Shown one piece after another: positions 38,707 to 49,607 of a stretch of 64,000 nt of DNA (positions within the stretch are counted from its first letter, which is position 1; each line of letters starts with the position of its first letter). The stretch covers positions 31,651-95,650 of the forward strand of contig NVUH01000009.1 of NCBI GenBank assembly GCA_002401855.1, given 5' to 3'. Source of the stretch: Hyphomicrobiales bacterium. Lineage in GTDB: Bacteria; Pseudomonadota; Alphaproteobacteria; Rhizobiales; OSC116. A program made the translations under genes and the position numbers. Under the pieces are notes generated by a model that saw only the letters and a program-made list of their open reading frames with translations, did no database searches and was not told the origin of the DNA.

Positions 38707-39132
38707 TTATTTTTCGGGTGACCAAGCGTCATAATCGCCAGACACTTTGGCGCGGCTGCCGCCACCTAAAATAGAGCCTTGTGGTCGATAAGCCCGCGTG
38801 GTGCCTGTCATATTGGCTTGCGGGTTGGTGTCTTCCCATGGTTTGGCTTCATATTCTTCTTCTGATGGTGGTATATCAACCGTGTGATGTAGCCAAGCAT
38901 GCCAACCTGGTGGCACGCGAGTGGCTTCAACATAGCCGTTATATGTTACCCAGCGTTTGGGGCCAGATTTTTGCTTATAATATTGATTGCCGACTTGGTC
39001 TTCACCCACTTTGACGCCATATTTCCATGTGAAGAAGCGTGTGCCAATCGTTTGGCCATTCCACCAAGTGAAGATTTCAGACAAAATACCCATAATAGCT
39101 TTCAATATCAAAATTATATTGTGCGAATCCAT
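38707..39132 (-). CDS. NADH:ubiquinone oxidoreductase NDUFA12-family subunit
   Basis: TRFFTWKYGVKVGEDQVGNQYY...RWVTYNGYVEATRVPPGWHAWLHHTVDIPP. Confidence 0.9.
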   Translation of the reverse strand: MDSHNIILILKAIMGILSEIFTWWNGQTIGTRFFTWKYGVKVGEDQVGNQYYKQKSGPKRWVTYNGYVEATRVPPGWHAWLHHTVDIPPSEEEYEAKPWEDTNPQANMTGTTRAYRPQGSILGGGSRAKVSGDYDAWSPEK

Positions 39133-39244
39133 CGATCCACCTGCTTAATATAAGCCATATCTATTTTTGTGTAAATTGAATAGATTTTTTATAGTCAAAA
39201 ATATCACAATGAACAGATGACATTTGCCCAAGAAAGCATCCCCC

Positions 39245-39889
39245 CTAGAGGAAATGCGCATTGAAATCTTTTGCGAACATATCTTCTTCTTCAACTTCCA
39301 GTTGAATTTTATCTTTTTTATCTTTTAGCTCATTCAAGTTGACATCATTTTTGACCAGACGGCTTAAGAAACCCGGGTCATAAACCAATTTATCTTGGGC
39401 TTTGGGTTTGGTGTATTTTACCGAACCATCAATGATAACCCGCCCAGCTTCGACAATATAAGCGCGGGTGTCGGTCAATATATTTTCTAATCTTTGCTTA
39501 AGAATAATAGGTGACAGAGGTTTCACCACAATAGCAGATGCGCCATATTTGTTAAATTCAAGCACAATGCGGCGCGAGGCGTGGCCTGTTGCCATTAGCA
39601 CAGGAATGAAACAGGATGGAGCCATTTCAACTTGCCTGATCCATCTTAAAAAGGCCAAGCCGTTATTCACTTTGTCATTGCCATTGAGGATAAAGTCACA
39701 AATGATTAAGTCTGGTTGTTCGATTCTCACCAATTCTTTGGCAGCTTCGACATTGTTGGCAATAGAAATAGTTTTAACATTAAAATTGCCTAAAATATGT
39801 TTATATATTTTGACCATTGACATATTGTCTTCTAATATCAATATGTTCAACTCATCCAAAGTTTTAAATAATGCGTTATGCTTTGTCAT
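39245..39889 (-). CDS. response regulator receiver protein
   Basis: ILILEDNMSMVKIYKHIL, PDLIICDFILNG, KPLSPIILKQRLENIL. Confidence 0.85.
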   Translation of the reverse strand: MTKHNALFKTLDELNILILEDNMSMVKIYKHILGNFNVKTISIANNVEAAKELVRIEQPDLIICDFILNGNDKVNNGLAFLRWIRQVEMAPSCFIPVLMATGHASRRIVLEFNKYGASAIVVKPLSPIILKQRLENILTDTRAYIVEAGRVIIDGSVKYTKPKAQDKLVYDPGFLSRLVKNDVNLNELKDKKDKIQLEVEEEDMFAKDFNAHFL

Positions 39890-39999
39890 TAACCACTAAC
39901 CCCAACTCAAAATGACCGTAGAATTTGATATAGGGTAGCCGACAAAATATAATAAATTGTAAAACTTCGAGAACTAAATGAATTTATATAGATATACTT

Positions 40000-41118
40000 A
40001 TGAAAAACACAACAATACTGGATAACAAAGACACAAAGCATCGGTTGGGGCGTATAGAAGGCTTAGATTTTGCTAGGTTTTTAGCTTTTTTGGGCATGGT
40101 TTTGGTCAATTTTAAAATTGTTATGCTGCCCAGTGATGTTGTCACATATGGGGCGGCTGGCTGGTTCTATGACGCATTGGAAGGCCGCGCGGCTGCTTTA
40201 TTTGTTATTTTAGCAGGCATTGGACTTGGTTTAACGGTTAAAATCACCCAACTTAATTATAATGGTGAGACCAGAGATTTTACCATGACCACGCTTAAAC
40301 GAGGAATGTTTCTGTTCGGTGTTGGCATGTTGAACTCAATTATTTTCGAAGCAGATATTTTACATTATTATGGTATTTATTTTCTATTCGCCGCATTTTT
40401 AGCGCCGCTGGGTGATCGGGTTTTAAAAAGCCTGATTATTGGCCTGCTGACGGCGGCCACAATCATGTTGCTCATGTTAAATTTTGATGAGGGCTGGGAT
40501 TGGAAAACTTATGAATATGCACATTTTTTCAGCTTAGAGGGTGGTCTTAGAAACTTATTTTATAATGGCTGGCATCCGGTCATTCCATGGCTTGGCTTCT
40601 TATTGTTTGGCGTATTGCTCAGCCGCTTAAACCTCACATCAAAACAAGTACAGATAAAAATGATTGTGGGAGGTTTGGCGGTGACGCTTATATGCTATTC
40701 ACTATCGAGCGGCGTTATCACCTCACTCTTTAACAGTGGCGATGAGCAGTTGATGCAACTCATCCCCGTATTTTCTATCGGGCCAGTGCCTGCCACCATA
40801 CTTTACATGATCAGCGCATCGGCAAGTGCTTGTGCCGTGATTGCGGCCTCCATAATTTTTTGCAAAAAATTTGCTAAATTTTCAATTGTGAAAGCCCTGG
40901 GCACCGCTGGCAGGCAAACTCTTACGCTTTATATCCTGCACATATATCTGGGTATGGGGCTAATGGAAATGAATGGCATGGCGGGTAAAAGCACGGTGGA
41001 TGTTAGCCTACTCACATCGGTTTTATTTGTTTTTGTGGCGGCGGTGGGCTGTAACATTTGGAGCCAATTTTTTAAAGCTGGTGCGTTGGAAACTGTGATG
41101 CGGAAAATTACAGGTTAG
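40000..41118 (+). CDS. DUF418-family / heparan-alpha-glucosaminide acetyltransferase-like membrane protein
   Basis: RIEGLDFARFLAFLGMVLVNF, multi-TM, TLTLYILHIYLGMGL. Confidence 0.75.
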   Translation: MKNTTILDNKDTKHRLGRIEGLDFARFLAFLGMVLVNFKIVMLPSDVVTYGAAGWFYDALEGRAAALFVILAGIGLGLTVKITQLNYNGETRDFTMTTLKRGMFLFGVGMLNSIIFEADILHYYGIYFLFAAFLAPLGDRVLKSLIIGLLTAATIMLLMLNFDEGWDWKTYEYAHFFSLEGGLRNLFYNGWHPVIPWLGFLLFGVLLSRLNLTSKQVQIKMIVGGLAVTLICYSLSSGVITSLFNSGDEQLMQLIPVFSIGPVPATILYMISASASACAVIAASIIFCKKFAKFSIVKALGTAGRQTLTLYILHIYLGMGLMEMNGMAGKSTVDVSLLTSVLFVFVAAVGCNIWSQFFKAGALETVMRKITG

Positions 41119-41171
41119 CACTTGAAATTAAGCGTTGATATGAGTAATCTCTGCGCAAATATTTATAACGA

Positions 41172-42017
41172 ATGGATAAAATTATGAGCCTCGAAAATAT
41201 CATTAATGACGCGTTTGACAACCGTGCCAATTATAATGTGGCCACTCAAGGTGAAGTGCGCGAAGCGGTGGATGCTGCACTTGAATTGCTTGACAGCGGC
41301 AAAGGCCGCGTAGCCGAAAAAATTGATGGCAAATGGGTGGTCAACCAATGGCTTAAGAAAGCCGTTCTGCTGTCATTCGTATTGAATGATATGAAGGTGA
41401 TGGACGGTGCACCTGATGGCGCGACTTGGTGGGATAAAGTTGATAGTAAATTTTTAGGCTGGGGCGAGAATCGTTTTCGCGAAGCTGGCTTTCGCGCCGT
41501 ACCGGGCTCTATTGTGCGCAAATCAGCGTTCATTGGCAAAGGCGCTATCCTCATGCCATCATTTGTTAATCTAGGCGCTTATGTCGATGAAGGCACGATG
41601 GTTGATGCGTGGGTGACGGTTGGTTCATGCGCGCAAATTGGTAAAAATGTGCATTTATCTGGCGGCGTGGGCATTGGTGGTGTGTTAGAGCCATTGCAAG
41701 CTGGCCCTGTCATCATCGAAGACAATTGCTTTATTGGCGCTCGTAGTGAGATTGTTGAAGGCGTGCGCGTTGGCGAAGGCGCTGTTATTTCAATGGGTGT
41801 ATTTATTGGCATGTCGACCAAAATTGTTGACCGTGAAACGGGTGAAATTCACATCGGCCATGTGCCGCCATATAGTGTGGTTGTGCCGGGTGCGTTGCCG
41901 GGTAAAACCATGGGTAATGGCCAGCCTGGCCCGAGCCTTTATTGCGCGGTGATTGTGAAAAAAGTCGATGCTAAAACACGCGCAAAAACTTCTATTAACG
42001 ACCTTTTGCGCGATTAA
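41172..42017 (+). CDS. dapD: tetrahydrodipicolinate N-succinyltransferase
   Basis: Hexapeptide repeats [66 protein letters not shown]. Confidence 0.97.
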   Translation: MDKIMSLENIINDAFDNRANYNVATQGEVREAVDAALELLDSGKGRVAEKIDGKWVVNQWLKKAVLLSFVLNDMKVMDGAPDGATWWDKVDSKFLGWGENRFREAGFRAVPGSIVRKSAFIGKGAILMPSFVNLGAYVDEGTMVDAWVTVGSCAQIGKNVHLSGGVGIGGVLEPLQAGPVIIEDNCFIGARSEIVEGVRVGEGAVISMGVFIGMSTKIVDRETGEIHIGHVPPYSVVVPGALPGKTMGNGQPGPSLYCAVIVKKVDAKTRAKTSINDLLRD

Positions 42018-42028
42018 ACGAGACATAT

Positions 42029-43195
42029 ATGACTGATAATTTGCCAGATGCACTGTCTTTAACACAAGAACTTGTGCGCGAGGAAACTGTGGCGCCTGTC
42101 GCCACCCCTGCCCTTGATATATTGGAGGCGCATCTTGGCAAGATGGATTTTGCCATTACCAAGCTGCCATTTAGTGAAGATGGTTATGATGATACTGACA
42201 ATCTATATGCCCAAATAGGCAGCGGTACGCCGCATTTATGCTTTGCCGGTCATGTTGATGTGGTGCCAACAGGCCCTACTGAGGAATGGTCACACGCACC
42301 ATTTTCTGGCGACATTGCCGATGGAAAATTATATGGACGTGGCACGGCAGATATGAAAGGCGGCGTCGCATGTTTTGTGAGCGCGGCAATGAAATACGTA
42401 ACGGCCAACCCAGACTTTAAAGGCACACTCAGTTTTTTAATTACAGGTGATGAAGAAGCCGTAGCGATTAATGGCACGCCAAAAATGCTTAATTGGCTCA
42501 AAGAGCAAGACATTAAGCTTGACCATTGTATTGTTGGCGAGCCTTCCAATCCATCTTATATGGGCGAGGAAATTAAGGTCGGCAGGCGCGGTAGCATGTT
42601 GGGCACGCTGACCATGCATGGCACGCAGGGCCATATCGCCTACCCCGAACGCGCTGACAACCCGATGCCGCGCGTGGCTGCGGTGCTAGATAGGTTATGC
42701 AATGATGTTTTGGATGAAGGCACCAATCTTTTTCAGCCAAGTAATTTGGAAGTGACCTCAGTTGATGTGGGCAACCAAGCGCATAATATGTTGCCGCAAT
42801 CGGCCACCATTAAATTTGGCATTCGCTATAATACCTGCCATGATTTTGACAGTTTGGAAGCCTTGCTGAAACAAAAATTTGATGCGGTGCATGCTGAGCT
42901 TGGCGGGCGTTATGAGGTTGAATATTTTAGATCGGGCGAAGCGTTTTACACGGAAGATAAAATGTTAACAGCTTTGGTGGCGGATGCGGTTGAAAAACAT
43001 GTGGGCAAGCGCCCTAAATTATCAACCGCTGGTGGCACATCGGATGCGCGCTTTATCAAAAATTATTGCCCTGTGGTAGAGTTTGGTTTGGTTGGCGCGA
43101 CCATGCATAAGATTGATGAACATGTCGAAGTGAAAGATATAGCCAGTTTGGCGGATATATATCATGAAATCATCAGCAATTATTTTAAGGTTTAG
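42029..43195 (+). CDS. dapE: succinyl-diaminopimelate desuccinylase
   Basis: LCFAGHVDVVPTGPTEEWSHAPFSGDIADGKLYGRGTADMKGG, follows dapD. Confidence 0.96.
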   Translation: MTDNLPDALSLTQELVREETVAPVATPALDILEAHLGKMDFAITKLPFSEDGYDDTDNLYAQIGSGTPHLCFAGHVDVVPTGPTEEWSHAPFSGDIADGKLYGRGTADMKGGVACFVSAAMKYVTANPDFKGTLSFLITGDEEAVAINGTPKMLNWLKEQDIKLDHCIVGEPSNPSYMGEEIKVGRRGSMLGTLTMHGTQGHIAYPERADNPMPRVAAVLDRLCNDVLDEGTNLFQPSNLEVTSVDVGNQAHNMLPQSATIKFGIRYNTCHDFDSLEALLKQKFDAVHAELGGRYEVEYFRSGEAFYTEDKMLTALVADAVEKHVGKRPKLSTAGGTSDARFIKNYCPVVEFGLVGATMHKIDEHVEVKDIASLADIYHEIISNYFKV

Positions 43196-43198
43196 ACG

Positions 43199-43777
43199 AT
43201 GAATTTAATACAAATTGACAGAGCAATTACGGGTGCTTGGGCAATATTATTGCGTAAAAAAAACGCGTTACGCTATTTTTCTGTTAATGCCACAAGTTTC
43301 GCTTGGTCATTTGCGGTGATTATCATGGTGTTGATGTTTCAAACTTATATGGCGCCGTTAGAAACTCAGATTTTTAACTCGGGTGCTAATAAAATTGAGC
43401 TTGGTGAAGTGATGATGGGCTTGCAAAGCCTTATTCTCATCATCAATTGGTTTTTATGGCCGCTGATTACATTTTTCATTTGCAAATTAATGGGCTTAAG
43501 CGCTCATTATATCCGCTATGTGATTGTGGACAATTGGAGCAGCGTGGTGACGCTGACCATCATTGGCGCGCCGTCTATATTGTTTCAATTCGGCCTGTCC
43601 GCCGATCTGGCCAAATCATTTATCTTTTTTAGCTCATTCATCATGCTGATTTATAAATGGCGGGTGATTAAAGTAGCGCTGGCAACCAGCGGCATGTACG
43701 CCTCGATATTATTATTCATCGACATTGCTGTGACCATTCTAGTCTCGACATTAATATCAAAAATTATAGCCAGTTAA
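43199..43777 (+). CDS. hypothetical membrane protein
   Basis: Several TM segments; follows dapE. Confidence 0.7.
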   Translation: MNLIQIDRAITGAWAILLRKKNALRYFSVNATSFAWSFAVIIMVLMFQTYMAPLETQIFNSGANKIELGEVMMGLQSLILIINWFLWPLITFFICKLMGLSAHYIRYVIVDNWSSVVTLTIIGAPSILFQFGLSADLAKSFIFFSSFIMLIYKWRVIKVALATSGMYASILLFIDIAVTILVSTLISKIIAS

Positions 43778-44805
43778 AACTTGAAAATGCTGGTGAAAAT
43801 CTCGGCGGCTTTGGCGCATTCATCGGCCGTTACATCTAAATGGGTGACCGCTCTGATTTCAGTTTCACTCAATGCCACCATCCTGACATTATTGTCTTTT
43901 AACTTGGCGCAAATATCCACTGGTTTTCTATGTGTTTGCGATACATCGATGATGATGATATTGGTGTGTAGATTGTCTAAATTGACCGAAATACCTTCAA
44001 TCTCATTGAGTGCTGTGCCCAGATTTTTAGCATTGATATGATCATCTTTAAGCCTATCGACATGATGCTCTAGCGCATAAAGCCCAGCTGACGCGATGAT
44101 GCCCGCTTGGCGCATGGCGCCGCCTAGCCGCACCTTCCAAACCCAAGCTTGCTCGATAAATTGGTTTGAACCTGTTAGCACCGCGCCAACTGGGCAACCA
44201 AGGCCTTTGGATAGATCAAACCACGCGCTGTCAAAATCTCGCGCATAGTGGGCGGGTGAAATGTCTGTGGCGACTGAAGCGTTCAGCAGGCGCGCGCCAT
44301 CCATGTGCAATTTCATATCTTGTGATTTGGCATATTGGGTGACGGGGGTTAGCTGCTCCATTGTCCAAGCGATGCCACCGCCAAAATTATGAGTGTTCTC
44401 GATCACTAGCATTTTGGGTATGGTTGAGTTTCTGCCCATACGGCGCTTGGCGACACATTGCTCAACATCAGCGGCACTAAAAATACCCAATGGCTGATCA
44501 ATGGTTTGTCGGTTGACTTGGCCTAATGCCAAACCGCCCGCCTCCATCATCATAATGTGTGAATTGTCTGCTGCGATCACTTCATCGCCCATAGAACAAT
44601 GGGTTAGAGTCGAGATTAAATTGCACATAATGCCTGAAGGCAAAAACATTGCGGCGTCTTTGCCCAATAATGTTGCCGATTTTTCGCATAACATATTGAC
44701 GCTAGGGTCGAGCAGTTGTTGCTCATCGCCAACCTCGGCAGCGGCCATAAATTTACGCATTTCTGGCGTTGGTTTGGTTTGCGTATCGCTATATAAATTT
44801 ATCAA
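43774..44805 (-). CDS. ltaE: low-specificity L-threonine aldolase
   Basis: YSDTQTKPTPEMRKFMAAAEVGDEQ, HMDGARLLNASVA, FDLSKGLGCPVGAVL. Confidence 0.88.
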   Translation of the reverse strand: MINLYSDTQTKPTPEMRKFMAAAEVGDEQQLLDPSVNMLCEKSATLLGKDAAMFLPSGIMCNLISTLTHCSMGDEVIAADNSHIMMMEAGGLALGQVNRQTIDQPLGIFSAADVEQCVAKRRMGRNSTIPKMLVIENTHNFGGGIAWTMEQLTPVTQYAKSQDMKLHMDGARLLNASVATDISPAHYARDFDSAWFDLSKGLGCPVGAVLTGSNQFIEQAWVWKVRLGGAMRQAGIIASAGLYALEHHVDRLKDDHINAKNLGTALNEIEGISVNLDNLHTNIIIIDVSQTHRKPVDICAKLKDNNVRMVALSETEIRAVTHLDVTADECAKAAEIFTSIFKF

Positions 44806-44944
44806 CTTTTATCCCCTTTTGCGTGTATATTTGAACTTATTTTTGACTTAGTTTGCAAATATGTTTTTTTATATTGTAATGTCACAAACAGATTCAATAT
44901 GATCAATCTACTTTATAACCAACCATAAAACAATCAGGTATCAC

Positions 44945-46123
44945 GTGAAAAAACTGCTTAGCGGCTTGATAAGCCTTATAATATTTATTGCCATTGGTGC
45001 CACAGGCGCTGGCTTTTTCGTCAATAGTAAATCGTTAGAAATGGCCGATCAAGCCATTGATGGGCTTAAGGCTGAAGGTTACGAACTAAGCGGTTATGAA
45101 AGCTTAGAAATTGATTATTTTGACCAAAGCGCCAGCCTGAAAAATTTGATCATTGAAGGCAGCGGGCAAGATTTTAAGCTTAAAATCGGCGAGCTTAAGC
45201 TTGAAGGCATTGACCCAATTAGTGATTTTTCGATCTATATTGAAAACTCGATACTTAGTGATATTGAGGTAACGTTTGAGGGGCTGGATTATCAAATTAA
45301 AAACATCACGGCCAATGGCTTAAAAACCACATATCAACCTCATTTTGAGCGGATGTTAGCTGCACAGAATGATGCCGAAAAAATTAAAATTTTGCATGAA
45401 GAGTTGAGTTATAATGGCTTGTCTTTTACCGAATTTATGATGCGTGACAAAGTGGGCAATGTCAGCCGTGTGGCAGATGGCAGCTATGATAAACAAGCAT
45501 TGTTTAACAATTTGCCTAGTCAATGGCGGGCGCATTTAACGGGTTTGGAAATTAACCAAGCCCACCTACCCGCTGAAACGGCACAATTGTTAAAAGACTA
45601 TAAATTGGAAGATTTGAACGGGATTTTGGATGTTAGCTTTGACTATCATAGTGAAAACCGCACGGCTTTGTTTGCGATTAACAACTTAAATTTTGGCGGT
45701 TTGGCTAATTTACAATCGGAGATTTTGCTTTCAATGACTGACCAGCATTTTGCTGAACTTTATGACTTTGATCAATTTGAACATGTTTTAGATGCATTGC
45801 CAATTGAGCATGCTGAACTGACTTATGAAGATTTTGGCCTGTATAATTATTTTGTGGCGCAACAAGCGCCTAAGATGGAGTTGACTGAAACTGTGCTAAA
45901 ATCCCAAATATTCTTTGGGTTGGCGTTGATTTCGGCGCAGGTGACTGATTTAGATCGGCGCTCAGAGTTGGCAAATCCACTATCGGATTTTTTGCAAAAC
46001 CCAGCTGGGTTGAGAATTGAGTTTTCGCCCGCCAAACCCGTGCGGTTTCAGCAGTATTTGAATGTTTATGATGCCAATGTGCTGGTGCGGGATTTAAATC
46101 CTAGCATCACTTACATTAAATAA
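44945..46123 (+). CDS. hypothetical secreted/membrane-anchored protein (GTG start)
   Basis: N-terminal hydrophobic anchor, 392 aa continuous ORF, no recognised family. Confidence 0.7.
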   Translation: MKKLLSGLISLIIFIAIGATGAGFFVNSKSLEMADQAIDGLKAEGYELSGYESLEIDYFDQSASLKNLIIEGSGQDFKLKIGELKLEGIDPISDFSIYIENSILSDIEVTFEGLDYQIKNITANGLKTTYQPHFERMLAAQNDAEKIKILHEELSYNGLSFTEFMMRDKVGNVSRVADGSYDKQALFNNLPSQWRAHLTGLEINQAHLPAETAQLLKDYKLEDLNGILDVSFDYHSENRTALFAINNLNFGGLANLQSEILLSMTDQHFAELYDFDQFEHVLDALPIEHAELTYEDFGLYNYFVAQQAPKMELTETVLKSQIFFGLALISAQVTDLDRRSELANPLSDFLQNPAGLRIEFSPAKPVRFQQYLNVYDANVLVRDLNPSITYIK

Positions 46124-46144
46124 ACTAGTTTATTTAATGTAAGT
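46109..46144. repeat. perfect 36 bp palindrome ACTTACATTAAATAAACTAGTTTATTTAATGTAAGT
   Basis: 18 bp arms centred on CTAG; overlaps stop codon of 44945-46123. Confidence 0.95.
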
Positions 46145-46150
46145 ATTTTC

Positions 46151-46335
46151 ACGCCCACCTTTCGGTGGGCTAGTGGCCCCTGCGGGCGCAACACATCCGT
46201 GTTGCTTGCTAAGCCACTCAGCCGCTGGTCAGCGGTAAAATCACCACCCAACCTAACCGCATTACGCTTAGTGAGCTAGAGTTTACCGAAGCTCTGAGTA
46301 TCGGTGATATACTGAAATTCTGCGTGCTTGGCATT
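46151..46335 (+). repeat. dispersed structured intergenic element, copy 1
   Basis: cgcccacctttcggtgggctagtggcccctgcgggcgc...cttgctaagccactcagccgctggtc shared with 63822-64000. Confidence 0.9.
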
Positions 46336-46346
46336 AGCATTAAAAA

Positions 46347-46376
46347 AAAGCCCCATTGCGGATGCAATGGGGCTTT
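46347..46376 (-). terminator. intrinsic terminator of aspS
   Basis: aaagccccattgc-ggat-gcaatggggcttt; minus-strand U-run. Confidence 0.85.
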
Positions 46377-46398
46377 GATTTAAATTCTGAGTTCGCTG

Positions 46399-48216
46399 TT
46401 AGTCTTTTTTCTCTTCTTTTTTCACTTCGGGCATAACGCTGCGGATGTGTAGTTCGCGGAGTTGTTTGGCTGATACTACGGCTGGAGCGCCCATTAGTAG
46501 GTCTTCTGCCTGTTGGTTCATAGCAAACATTGTGACTTCGCGTAGGTTTTCTTCGCCGCAAAGTAGCATGACGATGCGGTCAATGCCGGGGGCTATGCCA
46601 CCATGTGGAGGGGCACCGTATTCAAAGGCGCGGATCATGCCGCCAAAGTTGGTGTCGACAAAGTCTTTATTATAGCCGACCAAATCGAAGGCTTTATACA
46701 TCACTTCCGGTTTGTGGTTACGTACAGCGCCTGATGACAATTCGAAGCCGTTACAGACAATGTCATATTGATAGCCTAGAATGTCTAGTGGGTCTTTGTC
46801 ATTCAACGCTTCAATTCCGCCTTGAGGCATGGTGAACGGGTTATGGCAGAAGTCTAATTTATTTTCTGTTTCATCAAATTCATACATTGGAAAATCGACG
46901 ATCCAGCATAGTTCGAACTTGCTATGATCGATCAGCTCTAGTTGCTCGCCAATGCGTGCGCGGGCTGCGCCTGCCAATGTGCTGGCGGTGTTGGTTTTGC
47001 CTGCGGCGAAGAATAATGCATCGCCACCTTTAAGTTTGGCTTTGGCCACCATTTGAGCTTGAATTTCGGCGGGGATGAATTTGGCGATTGGGCCACGGCC
47101 AACAATTTCACCATCAATCTCATCAAAAATAATATAGCCAAGGCCAGCTGCACCCATGTCTTTGCGTGCCCAGTCATTCATTTTATCGAAGAATGAACGT
47201 GATTTACTGGCTGCACCCGGGGCTGGAATGGCGCGTACGCTGCCGCCAGATTCTACAATGCCTTTAAAGGCTTTAAATGACACGCTGTCATCGCCAAATT
47301 GCTCAGTCACATCCACAATCTCAATCGGGATGCGAAGGTCAGGTTTATCTGTGCCATATTTAAGCATAGATTCGGCATATGGAATGCGTGGGAAGGTTTT
47401 GGTGACGGATTTGCCATCGGCGAATTCTTCAAAAATACCGCGCAATACAGGTTCAACGGTTTGAAAGATGTCTTCTTGGGTGACAAAGCTCATTTCGATA
47501 TCAAGCTGATAGAATTCTAACGCGCGATCGGCACGCAAATCTTCATCGCGAAAACAAGGGGCGATTTGGAAATAGCGGTCAAAACCTGCGACCATAGCTA
47601 GCTGTTTAAACTGTTGTGGAGCTTGTGGCAACGCATAAAACTTACCAGGGTGTTGGCGTGATGGCACTAAGAAGTCACGCGCGCCTTCGGGGCTAGATGC
47701 GGTTAGGATTGGCGTTTGATATTCAGTAAAGCCTTGCTCAACCATGCGGTTGCGCAATGAAGTGATGATTTGCGAGCGTTTGACAATATTGCCATGAATG
47801 CGCTCGCGGCGTAAATCTAAGAAGCGATATTTAAGTCTTGTGTCTTCGGGATATTCAATATCGCCAAATACGGGCAATGCAAGCTCTTTAGCTTCTGATT
47901 GAATTTCTAGACCCGTGATGCCGATTTCAATTTCGCCTGTATCCATTTTGGGGTTGATGGCAGCACCTTCGCGCTCAATCACTTTACCTGTTACGGTGAT
48001 CACCCATTCAGAACGGATGGTTTCGGCCAAGGGGAAGAACTCAGAATCTGGGTTTACCACCACTTGAGTTATGCCATAGTGATCGCGCAGATCGATGAAT
48101 AACAGACCGCCATGATCTCTGATGCGGTTAGCCCAACCTGACAATTTAATGGTTTCGCCTGAGTGCGATTTGCGTAATTCGCCGCATGTATGAGTGCGAT
48201 ATTTGTGCATATTCAT
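46399..48216 (-). CDS. aspS: aspartyl-tRNA synthetase
   Basis: [29 protein letters not shown], class II motifs, [15 protein letters not shown]. Confidence 0.97.
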   Translation of the reverse strand: MNMHKYRTHTCGELRKSHSGETIKLSGWANRIRDHGGLLFIDLRDHYGITQVVVNPDSEFFPLAETIRSEWVITVTGKVIEREGAAINPKMDTGEIEIGITGLEIQSEAKELALPVFGDIEYPEDTRLKYRFLDLRRERIHGNIVKRSQIITSLRNRMVEQGFTEYQTPILTASSPEGARDFLVPSRQHPGKFYALPQAPQQFKQLAMVAGFDRYFQIAPCFRDEDLRADRALEFYQLDIEMSFVTQEDIFQTVEPVLRGIFEEFADGKSVTKTFPRIPYAESMLKYGTDKPDLRIPIEIVDVTEQFGDDSVSFKAFKGIVESGGSVRAIPAPGAASKSRSFFDKMNDWARKDMGAAGLGYIIFDEIDGEIVGRGPIAKFIPAEIQAQMVAKAKLKGGDALFFAAGKTNTASTLAGAARARIGEQLELIDHSKFELCWIVDFPMYEFDETENKLDFCHNPFTMPQGGIEALNDKDPLDILGYQYDIVCNGFELSSGAVRNHKPEVMYKAFDLVGYNKDFVDTNFGGMIRAFEYGAPPHGGIAPGIDRIVMLLCGEENLREVTMFAMNQQAEDLLMGAPAVVSAKQLRELHIRSVMPEVKKEEKKD

Positions 48217-48449
48217 ATCCGATTCAATTTAATTTATGTGACTTATATATACAATGCGCCAGATTGTTAAGGGCTTGACGTAAAATAATTACGCCTTTGG
48301 CGCATTAAACAACAATTTTTTGTTGCTTTGCGATGATTGGGTAACTATTTGGCTTATTTATCACCAGAGACCAGATTCTATTAGCCATTTTGCTGTTAAA
48401 TATCTAAACTGTAAATAGTGGGACATTACCCCAAACTATTGAGACATTT

Positions 48450-49598
48450 ATGAATATTATTACTAATACCCAAGCCCTTGCTGAATTTTGCCAGCAGATT
48501 TCGGGCGAAACTTATATTACTGTTGATACTGAATTTTTACGAGAAAAGACTTACTGGTCTAAATTATGCTTGGTGCAAGTGGCATCTGATAATCATGAAG
48601 CGATTATCGACCCACTGGCTGATGGCATAGAACTCGACCCGCTGCTTGACATTCTTTATGATGAAAATATCTTAAAGGTGTTTCATGCTGCACGGCAAGA
48701 TTTAGAGATTTTTTATAACATTACAGGCAAAGTACCGACCCCCATTTTTGACACGCAAGTGGCAGGCATGGTGGCAGGCTTTGGCGAAAGCGTTGGTTAT
48801 GAACGTTTGGTGCGTGATGTGTTGAACATTCAGATTGACAAAACATCACGTTTTACCGATTGGAGCAAACGGCCACTGAGCAACAAACAGCTGGTTTATG
48901 CCTTGGCCGATGTGACCCATTTACGCGACATTTATAAGCATTTGAAACAATTGCTGGAAGATAATGGCCGCGCCCATTGGCTGACCGAAGAAATGCACAT
49001 ATTGGAGAGCGAAAAAACTTATGAGTTAAAGCCCGAGGATGTGTGGCGGCGCATTAGAATGCGTAACATTAAAAAGCAAAACCTTGGTATTATTATGAAA
49101 TTGGCGGAATGGCGCGAAAACGAAGCGCGCGAAAGAAATGTGCCACGCAACCGTGTGATAAAAGATGATGCGATTATTGAAATTGCCATGCAACGGCCCA
49201 GAAACCTACAGGCGTTAGATGGTTTAAGGTCTATCCCCAAAGGCTATTCTCGCTCTGAAAAAGCGCGCAAAATGTTTGAGCAATATGAAATTGGCCTAAA
49301 AATCCCTGAAGAGGATTTGCCCGAATTGGGCAATGGCCAATCGCGACAAAAAGCTGATAGCGGTATATTAGAAATGATGAAAGTTGTGCTACGTTTGGTT
49401 TGTGAAAAAGAAAATGTTGCAGCTAAACTAATTGCCAACAGTGCTGATTTGGAGAAAATTGCGTTGAGTGATAGTGCCGATGTAGCCGCGCTCAGCGGCT
49501 GGCGTCATGAAATATTTGGCAAAACTGCGTTGGATATTAAAAATGGCCACTCTGCCTTGTCAATCAAAGATGGTGTTGTGCAGATATTTAAAATTTAG
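48450..49598 (+). CDS. rnd: ribonuclease D
   Basis: ITVDTEFLREKTYWSKLCLVQVA, HAARQDLEIF, YALADVTHLRDIY; HRDC region. Confidence 0.95.
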   Translation: MNIITNTQALAEFCQQISGETYITVDTEFLREKTYWSKLCLVQVASDNHEAIIDPLADGIELDPLLDILYDENILKVFHAARQDLEIFYNITGKVPTPIFDTQVAGMVAGFGESVGYERLVRDVLNIQIDKTSRFTDWSKRPLSNKQLVYALADVTHLRDIYKHLKQLLEDNGRAHWLTEEMHILESEKTYELKPEDVWRRIRMRNIKKQNLGIIMKLAEWRENEARERNVPRNRVIKDDAIIEIAMQRPRNLQALDGLRSIPKGYSRSEKARKMFEQYEIGLKIPEEDLPELGNGQSRQKADSGILEMMKVVLRLVCEKENVAAKLIANSADLEKIALSDSADVAALSGWRHEIFGKTALDIKNGHSALSIKDGVVQIFKI

Positions 49599-49607
49599 GG
49601 CTGAAAC

